The position numbers and the translations under genes were made by a program. Shown here in pieces: positions 34,618 to 43,804 of a DNA stretch of 64,000 bases. Each line of letters starts with the position of its first letter. Position 1 is the first letter of the stretch. Where the stretch lies: NCBI GenBank assembly GCA_011620605.1, contig WOYW01000011.1, positions 124,001 through 188,000 on the forward strand, read 5' to 3'. The notes below the pieces were generated by a model. It did no database searches and was not told where the DNA came from. It saw only the letters and a list, made by a program, of their open reading frames with translations. This DNA is from Bacteroidales bacterium. Lineage in GTDB: Bacteria > Bacteroidota > Bacteroidia > Bacteroidales > UBA932.

Positions 34618-36312
34618 TTACCTGACTACAAAATCGGTGGATGCCGTGAAGGGATTCCCTTTGCGATCCATTCCCTCTATTACTACGCGGAACGTACCTG
34701 TGGTTTCGGAAGTGATGGCTTGCAGGGTAACAGACCGGTCTGCTTCCAATTCTACGATGGGATCCCAGTAAAGTGTGTGACGCAGGTCAGGCAGGCGGCT
34801 GTCTTCAGGGACCATACCTAACGAACGGGGATTCTGAACACCCCGGAATTCCTGTATACGCATGGATTCATCCAAGTCCAGCCCGGGGAAATCTCCCTTG
34901 AATGTCCGGAAGAAGATAATACCGTTGTAATAAATGGAGCCAAAGGCATATTTGTCTGTATAGATGATAATTTCTTTTACAAGATTCGGATCGTAGGCAT
35001 AGATCTTTTGATGATCTTCAATGGGGATGCCGTCCAGAAGCACTAAAGGAGGTGTAGGATCCTGAAAATAATACGCTGTTCCTGTGGCATCCCTCATCCG
35101 TACCTGCAGGTTGTGAGCCCCGTTATCATTGCGAAAACGGGCTTCACGTATGAATTCTATCAGGACTTCACCCATAGTGGGGAAACGTGTGTATTCATCC
35201 AGTTTGTATACAATACCTGTATTTTCGAACAATAAATTGGCAGGTATCCGTTCTTCCACAGCCAGTGTATCCATACGGTAAGCCTGTGCAATCTGGATTT
35301 CCAGGCTGCGTTCCATCAACACCTCTTCCTGATTCCTGTCCAGGATCAATTGGGGGATGGTTTTTACAGGTGGGTTCATATATACGGAATCCAAAACCAG
35401 GTGGTACTTTTTATGATTGAAGGAAGGCACGTAACTTACCAACGTTCCGTCCCCGTAAAGATTTGATGTAAAGAACCTTACCTTGCCGCTATCTCTTATT
35501 TCGCCGGTACAATACTGAATATCCTTACCTGCTATGGAAATGTAGGAGCCAAAGCTTTCTACGTTTGTTACAGGCACATTGTTTTCGTCCACCACATGAC
35601 CCCTGATAATTTCCCCGGCATAATCTACCTTGTCCAGTGAAAACGGTTTCCGGGGAATGCTCCGGATACTGTCCACAATTTCTTTGATGGACGGGTTGCT
35701 GTAATGGTTCAGATCATCCTGGCGGAAAACGGAGATACTTGCCGAAACCGTTTCTCGGAGCGGATTCCGGAACGTGATCTTTACATTTTCTTTTGTGTGG
35801 TAACTTTTCTTATCCGTGGTAAGCGTTAATGCCAATCCGGACGTGTTGTTCCGGGAAGCGGGACCCGGTGCCGGGGAATCGTCTTTTGTGAGGGAGCGAA
35901 CATTGTCGGAACGCAGCGATGTCAGCGGATTGTAAATCGTAATAAACCGCGAACAAAAATTCTCTTCGCTTTCCGAATACATATAACGTGTGTACCCGGA
36001 AAGACGGTATATTCCTGTAGGCAAAGAAACGGGAAGCTGTAAATATCCGCTTCCCCTTCCATGGCTCAGGGCAATTTTGGACCGGACCGGAGAACCTGAA
36101 AGGTTTTGCAGTTCCAGGTATGCCACAGCACTGACAGGAGAGGGTATCCCCCGGGACGCATCATAACAGAATGCCGATATCCATATATCTTCTCCGGCAA
36201 GATAACACTCTTTATCGGTGCTCAGGTATAACCTTTCATGAAACATATCCTCCTGAGCATTAAGGTATATGGCAGGTAATAATATCAGTATGGCAATAAA
36301 GATCCGTTTCAT
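34618..36312 (-). CDS. Exported protein with MG2-like and orphan TonB-plug-like domains
   Basis: This 564-residue protein has a signal peptide (MKRIFIAILILLPAIYLNAQ). Residues about 25-125 (LYLSTDKECYLAGEDIWISAF) resemble the MG2-type beta-sandwich found at the N-terminus of some Bacteroidota receptor proteins. Near residue 450 a plug-like stretch (PLVLLDGIPIEDHQ, then KEIIIYTDKYAFGSIYYNG) looks like a TonB-receptor plug without a barrel. The C-terminal 60 residues form a short beta domain. The frame opens at 36339, but the MKR start at 36312 gives a clean signal peptide and 11-base spacing after DUF4249. It is the last gene of the receptor operon. Function is unknown; it may be a periplasmic partner of the receptor. 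Confidence 0.65.
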   Translation of the reverse strand: MKRIFIAILILLPAIYLNAQEDMFHERLYLSTDKECYLAGEDIWISAFCYDASRGIPSPVSAVAYLELQNLSGSPVRSKIALSHGRGSGYLQLPVSLPTGIYRLSGYTRYMYSESEENFCSRFITIYNPLTSLRSDNVRSLTKDDSPAPGPASRNNTSGLALTLTTDKKSYHTKENVKITFRNPLRETVSASISVFRQDDLNHYSNPSIKEIVDSIRSIPRKPFSLDKVDYAGEIIRGHVVDENNVPVTNVESFGSYISIAGKDIQYCTGEIRDSGKVRFFTSNLYGDGTLVSYVPSFNHKKYHLVLDSVYMNPPVKTIPQLILDRNQEEVLMERSLEIQIAQAYRMDTLAVEERIPANLLFENTGIVYKLDEYTRFPTMGEVLIEFIREARFRNDNGAHNLQVRMRDATGTAYYFQDPTPPLVLLDGIPIEDHQKIYAYDPNLVKEIIIYTDKYAFGSIYYNGIIFFRTFKGDFPGLDLDESMRIQEFRGVQNPRSLGMVPEDSRLPDLRHTLYWDPIVELEADRSVTLQAITSETTGTFRVVIEGMDRKGNPFTASTDFVVR

Positions 36313-36323
36313 AATCGTAATTT

Positions 36324-37511
36324 TCAGAACCAGGGCCATTCAACAGGCCAGAAAACGGGAACAACGGGAGTTCCACCTTTGCTCCTGCAATCGATACAAC
36401 GTGTCAGATTCCAATGGCTGACACCCATCAGTGCATCTATCATATGAGGAGAATATCCCATGGAGTGAAGGTCTATCAGGCTGGATATATCGGCCTTCAG
36501 GGACATGAGCGTATCTTCCGGCATGGGTTCCCGAACGTAACCCGGCAGCCCCTTGCAGTCGATCAATAGTCGTTTTGTCACCGAATTGCATACGGAAACA
36601 AAGCCTATGGCCCGGGTGTCCGGATCGGTCACACAACGTATATTTCCGCTGATCTCATTAGGCTGGGGAGAAAAGAGTTCACCTATGTCGTTAGAGTTTT
36701 TACGCATATTTTCCAGGTAATTGTATGCATCGCTGTCCAGTACCGTTTGTGTAACTTCTATGATGTAATGTTGGGTTATGCGTATGTCCCGGAAGTTGAT
36801 GGAATGGATCTCCAGGTTCCTGATCCTGTCTTCTGCCAGGGCTGAAGTTTCTTCCAGGAGAATTTCAAAAGACTGCTGGCTGTTCCAGCAACGGTGATTC
36901 CACGGTCTTTTGTTTTCTGTGCTCTTCACTTCAAATACGTCAAAAAAAGTATATGCCGCCAGCTGGGAAACATAATCCCAGGTTTCCGTGAACTTCCAGT
37001 TATAATGTTTGGACTGGTCCGTTACGTCATAAGAATTGACGTATATAGTCATTTTTTCTGCCAGGGTATCCACCACATAATGCAATTCCATATTGCTGCT
37101 GTGTCTGGCTTTCCTCATGTCTGATTCATAGGTGTTCCCGTCCAGTGATTCCACAACAAGCTGGTATTCCAGTTCCTGATCCGGCCCCTGAGCGGAAAAA
37201 TCAAACAGGTATTCTCCTTCTGCAGTACGATTGTAAGGCTGGTATAGGTCACCGTGGCTGTCGCGTACGTAAACGCGTGCGTTTCTTTCGTACTTTACGG
37301 TCCTTTGACCGGATTGAAAGGTGGATATCGGGGCACTCCTGGATACGCGGATAGTAAAGGGACCGGTAAGGGATATGTTCCCTTCCACCACAATGATATC
37401 TTCCATGTTGACCAATTCTTCCGGTTCGTATGGAACAATACAGGAAACGGCTATTACAGCCGGAATGATCATGCCCATCAGTTTAACCAGGTATTTCATA
37501 AGGGTTATCAT
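36324..37511 (-). CDS. DUF4249 lipoprotein (TonB-receptor partner)
   Basis: This 395-residue lipoprotein has a lipobox VIAVSC near residue 24. The YEPEELVNMEDIIVVEGNISLTGPFTIRVSRSAP start is the DUF4249 signature. DUF4249 genes commonly pair with TonB-dependent receptors in Bacteroidota, in the way SusD-like proteins do, and may help capture a ligand at the cell surface. The ATG at 37511 overlaps the receptor stop by one base; the in-frame ATG at 37499 (MKYLVK) is an alternative. The C-terminal segment has two Cys in RCIDCRSKGG. Ligand is unknown. Confidence 0.87.
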   Translation of the reverse strand: MITLMKYLVKLMGMIIPAVIAVSCIVPYEPEELVNMEDIIVVEGNISLTGPFTIRVSRSAPISTFQSGQRTVKYERNARVYVRDSHGDLYQPYNRTAEGEYLFDFSAQGPDQELEYQLVVESLDGNTYESDMRKARHSSNMELHYVVDTLAEKMTIYVNSYDVTDQSKHYNWKFTETWDYVSQLAAYTFFDVFEVKSTENKRPWNHRCWNSQQSFEILLEETSALAEDRIRNLEIHSINFRDIRITQHYIIEVTQTVLDSDAYNYLENMRKNSNDIGELFSPQPNEISGNIRCVTDPDTRAIGFVSVCNSVTKRLLIDCKGLPGYVREPMPEDTLMSLKADISSLIDLHSMGYSPHMIDALMGVSHWNLTRCIDCRSKGGTPVVPVFWPVEWPWF

Positions 37512-40273
37512 TAAAATCTGATGTTATAGGTGATGTAAGGGATGGGACATCCGAATATGGAAAGCATATACGAATTAATGGTATTGTTTTCCGTACGGAA
37601 GAATACAGAGTAGGGATTTTTTCTTCCGGTGAGGTTGTACACTCCAAATGTAAAGGAGCTGTGTGTCAGAAGAGTAAGCTTGTGTGAAGGTTCCACGTTG
37701 AAGGATATGTCCAGGCGGAAATAATCGGGGATACGATGACTGTTCCGGTCTCCGTACATAAGCCTCCAGCCTCCGGCATAGTGATACGTTCCTACGGGCA
37801 TGGTTATGGGCCTTCCGGTACTGTAATCCAGGTTCAAGGACAGGCTGAAGCGGTGCGTAAATTTGAAATTCCCCACCAGTTTCAGATCATGCGGTTTGTC
37901 GTAGGGAGCCGGGTACCAGTTGCCGTTGTTTACGGGATCCGTAACACGTGGGTCGTTCTGGCACAACTCGGTACGTGAGTAAGTATAGGAGAGCCAGCCG
38001 TTTAAACGGCCCAGTGAACGTTTCAGCATTACTTCCACACCGTAAGCTCTTCCGCGGGTTTCTATCACGTCCGTCTCTATGTGATGGTTCATCAGCAACC
38101 GGGCCGAAGAAGCGTAATCCAGGTACCGGTCCATGTTTTTGTAATACCCTTCCACAGATAGCTCTAAGGTGTTGTTCATAAGATTTTTATACATACCCAT
38201 AGCAGCCTGCCATCCTTTCTGGGGCCTTATGTTGGCATCGGAAAGTTTCCAGATATCTGTAGGAGAAATAACCGTTGTGTTGGAGAGCATATGAATGTTC
38301 TGGCGCATGCTGTTGAATCCCGCTTTTATGGAAAAATCGGAAGTAAACGCATAACGCATGGACAAGCGGAACTCTGGTCCGTGATAGGGGGCCACGGTTT
38401 TTCCACCGGCAACCGAGACACTGTCAATGACTGTTTCCGGGGCGCGGGGTACCGTGGGATCGTAGAGGTAATAATCTTTGGGTCCCAGGGCGGCATAATA
38501 ATCGTAGCGAATCCCCATTTCCACCGAAAATTCTGGTGTAATATCCCATGAATCACTTAAATACAAGGCCGTTTCCACAGCCTGTTCCCGTTGCAGCCGG
38601 TCAGGTACGACTAGTGAATTGTCATTAAAAGGCAGGTAAGTCCCCGGATCCAGGAAATAATAAAAGGCATTGACCCCGTAGTTAAGCTTGTGTGAGTCGC
38701 CCAGACGTGTGGTAAAATCGGCTTTCAGACTGGTTTGTTGAAGGGAGAAAGCCATATCATAAGCCATAGCCTGGTTGGTTGTATCCTGTGTATGGTAACT
38801 GTATTTGTCGTATGCACCGGATAACACCATGTCTGTACGTTCTGTCAGTATGCTCCTGTAACGCGCCGAGGCATTGATATTCTGGTAACGGTAAGACACA
38901 TCCCGGTTGAAAGAAAAACGGTCTCTTGAAAAATATCCGTTTACATACAGGTGATTGTTCTGGTTAAACCGGTGCGAAATACCGGCATTCAGGTCGTAAA
39001 AATTGGCGGTTCCATCGTTATACCCGCTGTTTTCGGGAATAATCCCCATCAACCAGTCCGAGTAAGTGGTCCGTCCGGCGACCAAAACCGAAGTCCTGTC
39101 TTTGACAATGGGACCTTCCAGGGTGAGCTTTGTAGTCAGCAGACCGATCCCGGCGGATCCGGTAAAGCGGTTCTTGTTGCCTTCCCGGGAATTCACTTCC
39201 AGAACCGAGGATATTCTGCCTCCGTAACGTGCAGGAACGGAACTTTTATATAGTTCCAGGTTGCTTATTACATCGTTGTTAAAAAGCGAGAAAAGCCCGA
39301 AAAGATGGGAAGAATTGTATATCGTCCCCTGGTTGAAAAGGATCAGGTTCTGGTCCGTGGCTCCTCCGCGTACGTTAAAGCCACCGGAGGCTTCGCCTAC
39401 GGATTTCACGCCCGGCAAAGTTAAAACAGCCTTTATCACATCGGCTTCCCCGAAAACCGTTGGAATATGGCGTATTCTGTCAGCCCTTACACGTTCCAGT
39501 CCCAGTTTGACATTCCGTACGTTTTCCATTTTATCGGCAGAGATCACGATCCCCTGCAAGGAGAATACCTCCTCAGCAATGTTCAGATCCAGTGAACTGT
39601 CAGAAAAGATACGAAGGTAACGTCTTGAATCCTCATACCCGAAACCCTGTATCATTATGGTATTGTACCCGCGTGGAAGCGTGAGGGAATAGAAACCGTA
39701 TGTATCCGACATGGCATAGTGCTGCTTGTCTTCGGAAAGTATGGTTATGCCTGCCACAGGTTCGCCGGTGATATGATCCCTCACATAGCCTGTCAGCAAT
39801 ACGTTCCCGCCCTGATCAGACTGCAACGGATCACCCAGGGTGTACAGCCGGTTTTCCGAATCGGCCGTCTGAGCCTGTACGGTTTCCATCTGAGCCAGTT
39901 CTTTTTCATTGTGAAGGCCGTTTTCCATTGAATCGGCAAAAAATGCATCGGGGATCTGAGTGGTCAGGGAGCCTTTGATAACGGCCCACTTGTTTTTGCC
40001 AATATAATTCAGGGAAAAATCATTTTTCTTCAATTCCCGGTTCAGTGTTTCCAGTACCTTATCCTGGGTTGCTTCCAGGCTCAGTAGCAATGTGTCGGTT
40101 TGTGACGGTGCGTAATAAAACCTGTTTGGGGTAAGTTTTTCCAGTGTATTCACAATAGAATCCAATGTAACATAACGAAATTTGTAAGCGTCTTGTGACC
40201 AAACTGTTACCCAGCACGTTATGAACAATAAAAAGACAATGATCGTTTTGCCTGTGTGCCGTAGCCGTTTCAT
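37511..40273 (-). CDS. TonB-dependent outer-membrane receptor with STN and carboxypeptidase-like domains
   Basis: This 920-residue receptor has a signal peptide (1-26, ending VWSQ). An STN-like domain (about 30-95, KFRYVTLDSIVNTLEKL) suggests trans-envelope signalling. A CarboxypepD_reg-like domain follows (about 165-240, LTGYVRDHITGEPVAGITI), then a plug (about 265-365, SGGFNVRGGATDQNLILFNQ) and a C-terminal beta-barrel ending in an aromatic/Phe residue (YITYNIRF). No dedicated anti-sigma/sigma pair is adjacent. It starts by ATGA overlap with the small upstream gene and is followed by DUF4249. Ligand is unknown; DUF4249 rather than SusD argues against simple glycan uptake. Confidence 0.92.
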   Translation of the reverse strand: MKRLRHTGKTIIVFLLFITCWVTVWSQDAYKFRYVTLDSIVNTLEKLTPNRFYYAPSQTDTLLLSLEATQDKVLETLNRELKKNDFSLNYIGKNKWAVIKGSLTTQIPDAFFADSMENGLHNEKELAQMETVQAQTADSENRLYTLGDPLQSDQGGNVLLTGYVRDHITGEPVAGITILSEDKQHYAMSDTYGFYSLTLPRGYNTIMIQGFGYEDSRRYLRIFSDSSLDLNIAEEVFSLQGIVISADKMENVRNVKLGLERVRADRIRHIPTVFGEADVIKAVLTLPGVKSVGEASGGFNVRGGATDQNLILFNQGTIYNSSHLFGLFSLFNNDVISNLELYKSSVPARYGGRISSVLEVNSREGNKNRFTGSAGIGLLTTKLTLEGPIVKDRTSVLVAGRTTYSDWLMGIIPENSGYNDGTANFYDLNAGISHRFNQNNHLYVNGYFSRDRFSFNRDVSYRYQNINASARYRSILTERTDMVLSGAYDKYSYHTQDTTNQAMAYDMAFSLQQTSLKADFTTRLGDSHKLNYGVNAFYYFLDPGTYLPFNDNSLVVPDRLQREQAVETALYLSDSWDITPEFSVEMGIRYDYYAALGPKDYYLYDPTVPRAPETVIDSVSVAGGKTVAPYHGPEFRLSMRYAFTSDFSIKAGFNSMRQNIHMLSNTTVISPTDIWKLSDANIRPQKGWQAAMGMYKNLMNNTLELSVEGYYKNMDRYLDYASSARLLMNHHIETDVIETRGRAYGVEVMLKRSLGRLNGWLSYTYSRTELCQNDPRVTDPVNNGNWYPAPYDKPHDLKLVGNFKFTHRFSLSLNLDYSTGRPITMPVGTYHYAGGWRLMYGDRNSHRIPDYFRLDISFNVEPSHKLTLLTHSSFTFGVYNLTGRKNPYSVFFRTENNTINSYMLSIFGCPIPYITYNIRF

Positions 40274-40992
40274 AATGCTTCCTGTTCGTAGCGGACAGCG
40301 CAGGAGGCCAGGGAAGCATCCCTTTCTTCTTTACTGAATCCCAGTTTCTGATCTCTTATATGACGGCTCAGTTCTTTGCGTTTGTCACGCAAAACCCTCA
40401 AAACCGAAGCTTTTCTGTTAACAGGATAAAACTTACCATCCCGGACAATATAATACGAAGTACTTTCATTAAAGACATGTGTCACCGTCATATCGGTATC
40501 CGGAGTGGCACTGTTCATCAATTTCTTTGTCTTTTTCAGGACAGTGATCTTTTCTCCTGAAAACAACACCCGGTAATATCCCGTTGCCGGTGCCTGGGGC
40601 CATTTGTCCCTGAGTATATGTCTGAATGCCATACTGTCCAGGGTAAATGATTCCACATTAGCTTTTAGCAAAATGGTGTTGGAATTGTATTGCGGTATCT
40701 TTATATACAATTCATCCAGGTGAGCGTTCAGATTCAATTGAATATCAACGTAGCGTTTGCCGTTATATACTACTGTACCGGTAAAATAATCTTCTGATTG
40801 CAGAAAATAAGTGCCGTCGTGAATCATTCTGTATTCGGGCGGGATCTTGCCGTTGTACAAAGGCGAAAATACGCCACTCTCTTCCTGGTAATATCTGATG
40901 ACAGGAATAGGGTCCTGTGCAGGAAGATAATTTTTGAAAACAGGGAGTACAGAGAGACAAAGAAAAAATAGAGCGGAACAGGTTCGGGTCAT
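40270..40992 (-). CDS. Small exported protein of unknown function, first gene of receptor operon
   Basis: This 240-residue protein has a signal peptide (about 1-25, ending LPAQ). I do not recognise the family. The body is beta-rich, with an unusual stretch of tyrosines and lysines (YFTGTVVYNGKRYVDIQLNLN). A highly basic C-terminal part (RKASVLRVLRDKRKELSRHIRDQKLG) follows. The reading frame and signal peptide are convincing. It is cotranscribed with the TonB receptor (ATGA overlap) and has its own -7 promoter element, so it leads the operon. A periplasmic accessory role in receptor signalling or assembly is a guess. Confidence 0.72.
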   Translation of the reverse strand: MTRTCSALFFLCLSVLPVFKNYLPAQDPIPVIRYYQEESGVFSPLYNGKIPPEYRMIHDGTYFLQSEDYFTGTVVYNGKRYVDIQLNLNAHLDELYIKIPQYNSNTILLKANVESFTLDSMAFRHILRDKWPQAPATGYYRVLFSGEKITVLKKTKKLMNSATPDTDMTVTHVFNESTSYYIVRDGKFYPVNRKASVLRVLRDKRKELSRHIRDQKLGFSKEERDASLASCAVRYEQEAL

Positions 40993-41014
40993 TGTTGTTT
41001 TTAGTTACAGTCGG

Positions 41015-41022
41015 CAAAAATA
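41015..41022 (-). promoter_or_regulatory. -7 promoter element for the TonB-receptor operon
   Basis: TATTTTTG on the minus strand fits TAnnTTTG and ends 23 bases before the ATG at 40992. It is divergent from the element at 41036-41043. Confidence 0.55.
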
Positions 41023-41035
41023 GTCAAAAAGATTG

Positions 41036-41043
41036 TACCTTTG
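41036..41043 (+). promoter_or_regulatory. -7 promoter element for the cell-wall salvage region
   Basis: TACCTTTG matches TAnnTTTG and ends 33 bases before the glycosyltransferase ATG at 41076. Confidence 0.55.
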
Positions 41044-41075
41044 TTAGCTAAACCAAAAAACAAACCCTTTTTTTC

Positions 41076-42533
41076 ATGAAACGTATAGATTGCTTTATTC
41101 CTGCGGCAGATCAGGACCAGGTAGCTGCAACGCTGGCACACCTTAAACCTTTAAGCATTATCAACCGGATCTACTTACTCAGTACGGATCCCGGGGTGGA
41201 TCTATCCCAAACCGGACTTGAAGTGATACCCGTTGACAACCTTGCTTCTTCCTCTACCGTCGCAAAGATAGCAGAAAGGTCTTCTGCCGGTTATACGCTA
41301 ATATATACAAAATATACCTCCCTGGAACCCGGTTATTTTGCCCTTGAACGTATGGTGCGTGTTGGGGACGACACTCAGGCCGGGATGCTGTACGCAGATC
41401 ATTATCAGATAATTAACGGGCAACGTAGGAAAATGCCCCTGATCGAGTGCCAGGAAGGGGCTTTACGAGATGATTTTAATTTTGGGTCGGTGCTGCTATA
41501 CAACACTGCTCTTCTGAAAAAAGCCGTAACACAGACAAGCATCATTTATCCTTATGCCGGTTTATACAATTTGCGCCTGACGGTCAGCAGAATGGCCTCC
41601 CTGGTGCATATAAATAATGAAGTATTGTACACAGAAATTGAAACGGATACGCGTAAATCGGGCGAAAAGCTGTTCGATTACGTGGATCCCAAAAACAGGG
41701 ATGTCCAGATAGATATGGAAAAAGCCTGTACAGAACACCTGAAAGCCGTAGGAGCGTATTTGCCTCCCGTATTTACCTCGGTGGATCTTAACAGGGAAGC
41801 CTTTGAATACGAGGCCACGGTTATGATACCGGTATTCAACCGGGAACGTACCATAGAAGATGCCGTCAGATCAGCACTCTCCCAGGAACCCGGTTTCAAT
41901 TTCAATGTCATAGCAGTCAATCACCACAGTACGGATAATACCCTTAACATTCTGAAAATGTTTGAAAACGATCCCCGCCTTATAGTTATTACCCCGGAAC
42001 GTAAAGATCTGTTCGTGGGTGGGTTGTGGAACACGGCGCTGCATCATCCTAAATGCGGGAAATTCCTGGTACAGCTGGACAGTGACGATGTCTATTCGGG
42101 TCCGGATTCTCTGGAAAAGATCGTGAAGGCTTTTTACGAGCAACAATGCGGGATGATCATAGGAACCTACCGGATGACTGATTTTCAGATGAACACACTG
42201 CCACCAGGGATCATAGACCACCGGGAATGGACTCCAGAAAACGGCAGAAACAATGCCCTTAGGATAAACGGGCTGGGTGCCCCCAGGGCTTTCTTTACAC
42301 CTATACTGCGGGAGATACTGCTGCCCAACACCAATTACGGGGAAGATTACGGCCTGGGACTGAATTTCTCAAGGAAATACCAGATAGGCCGTATCTACGA
42401 TGTTGTCTACAATTGCCGCCGTTGGGAAGGAAATTCCGATGCAGCCCTGGAACCGGAAAAAGTGAACGCAAACAACCTTTACAAAGACAGGCTAAGGACA
42501 TGGGAATTACAGGCCAGAAAACAATTGAAGTAG
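41076..42533 (+). CDS. Glycosyltransferase family 2 protein with two GT-A-like modules
   Basis: This 485-residue protein contains a clear GT2 domain from about residue 248 ([21 protein letters not shown]) with the QLDSDDV metal-binding DxD near 330. The N-terminal 240 residues start as another GT-A-like Rossmann unit ([20 protein letters not shown]) but lack an obvious DxD, so this module may be degenerate or regulatory. There are no membrane segments. The 3' end overlaps the SpoIID-like gene by 34 bases, and the pairing with SpoIID/AmpG/NamZ genes hints at a cell-envelope glycan role. Donor and acceptor sugars are unknown. Confidence 0.85.
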   Translation: MKRIDCFIPAADQDQVAATLAHLKPLSIINRIYLLSTDPGVDLSQTGLEVIPVDNLASSSTVAKIAERSSAGYTLIYTKYTSLEPGYFALERMVRVGDDTQAGMLYADHYQIINGQRRKMPLIECQEGALRDDFNFGSVLLYNTALLKKAVTQTSIIYPYAGLYNLRLTVSRMASLVHINNEVLYTEIETDTRKSGEKLFDYVDPKNRDVQIDMEKACTEHLKAVGAYLPPVFTSVDLNREAFEYEATVMIPVFNRERTIEDAVRSALSQEPGFNFNVIAVNHHSTDNTLNILKMFENDPRLIVITPERKDLFVGGLWNTALHHPKCGKFLVQLDSDDVYSGPDSLEKIVKAFYEQQCGMIIGTYRMTDFQMNTLPPGIIDHREWTPENGRNNALRINGLGAPRAFFTPILREILLPNTNYGEDYGLGLNFSRKYQIGRIYDVVYNCRRWEGNSDAALEPEKVNANNLYKDRLRTWELQARKQLK

Positions 42534-43804
42534 GGATCCTGAAAGCTCCCGCCGTTTCTTTTACGTTAGGCGGAGATTTCGGCGACTTTTCAGGATACTA
42601 CACTGCATATGCGGAAAACGGCAAGATCCGTTTCCAGGACAAAACCGGAGACAGATTTGTTTTCCGGCCCAATGATCCACAATCTTCTTTTGTCCTGAAA
42701 GATGTGGTCATTGGGATAGAATTCCATTGGGAACGTAAGGAAGACCAGCGTTTTAAGGGATCACTCGTGCTGATGCCGGAAGAAGGCATGGTACGTGCCG
42801 TCAACGTGCTTCCCGTGGAAGATTACCTGATCAGTGTCATAGCCTCGGAAATGAGTGCCACCAGTTCCCCGGAATACCTGAAAGCACATGCCGTAATATC
42901 CCGCAGCTGGCTGCTTTCCCAGATAGAAAAAAGAAGGGGCATTGAGGAGCAAAAGCAAGAATACAGGAGTGAGATCAGAACGAATACCGAATGGATCAAA
43001 TGGTGGGACCGTGAAGACCACATCCTGTTTGACGTTTGTGCCGATGACCATTGCCAGCGTTACCAGGGCATTACCAGACCGTCGCAATCCATTGACAACG
43101 TTACCGGAGCCGTTATGGAAACCGCCGGAGAAGTACTGACATACGGTGGCAGTATTTGCGATGCACGTTTTTCAAAGTGCTGCGGAGGGTTTATGGAAAA
43201 GTTCTCGACTTCCTGGGAACCTGAAGACCCTCCTTATTTACAAGGAAAATACGACGGAGAATCATTTCCTCCGGAAGTTCCTTTTCCCGATCTTTCCGAT
43301 CCCGTTCAGGCCGAGATATGGATCCGCAGTCAGCCTCCCGCTTTTTGCAATACCGATGATCAGGAAATTCTTTCCCAGGTGCTGAATTCCTACGACAGGG
43401 AAACCACAGGATTTTACCGGTGGGAGGTGACATATACTGCGGAAGAACTTACCGCCCTCATCAAAAGACGTATTGGCGTTGATTTTGGACAGATAGAGGA
43501 ACTTATTCCGGTGGAAAGAGGCACCTCGGGGAGGATATCCCGTCTGAAGATCGTAGGAACAAAAAAAACACTGATCATCGGGAAAGATTTATTAATCAGG
43601 AAGGCCCTTTCCGAATCCCACCTGTATTCCTCGGCTTTCATTCCCGTTAAACGTGAAGACACGTTTATCCTTTACGGAGCCGGCTGGGGCCACGGTGTAG
43701 GTCTTTGCCAGATAGGAGGAGCCGTTATGGCTGCTAAAGGATATGCCTACAAGGATATATTGCAACATTATTACCCGGATTCCCGGATTGAAAAAATTTA
43801 TTGA
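42500..43804 (+). CDS. SpoIID/LytB domain protein
   Basis: This 434-residue protein has a SpoIID/LytB domain. Conserved blocks include [21 protein letters not shown] (about 108), [13 protein letters not shown] and the C-terminal [15 protein letters not shown]. SpoIID cleaves glycan strands as a lytic transglycosylase in Bacillus, with a catalytic Glu in the SEM block. No signal peptide is visible at the chosen start MGITGQ (42500), so localisation is unclear. The frame is open upstream inside the glycosyltransferase gene but without coding likeness. The stop overlaps the AmpG-like start by one base. It probably releases or trims peptidoglycan sugars for the following genes. Confidence 0.87.
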   Translation: MGITGQKTIEVGILKAPAVSFTLGGDFGDFSGYYTAYAENGKIRFQDKTGDRFVFRPNDPQSSFVLKDVVIGIEFHWERKEDQRFKGSLVLMPEEGMVRAVNVLPVEDYLISVIASEMSATSSPEYLKAHAVISRSWLLSQIEKRRGIEEQKQEYRSEIRTNTEWIKWWDREDHILFDVCADDHCQRYQGITRPSQSIDNVTGAVMETAGEVLTYGGSICDARFSKCCGGFMEKFSTSWEPEDPPYLQGKYDGESFPPEVPFPDLSDPVQAEIWIRSQPPAFCNTDDQEILSQVLNSYDRETTGFYRWEVTYTAEELTALIKRRIGVDFGQIEELIPVERGTSGRISRLKIVGTKKTLIIGKDLLIRKALSESHLYSSAFIPVKREDTFILYGAGWGHGVGLCQIGGAVMAAKGYAYKDILQHYYPDSRIEKIY

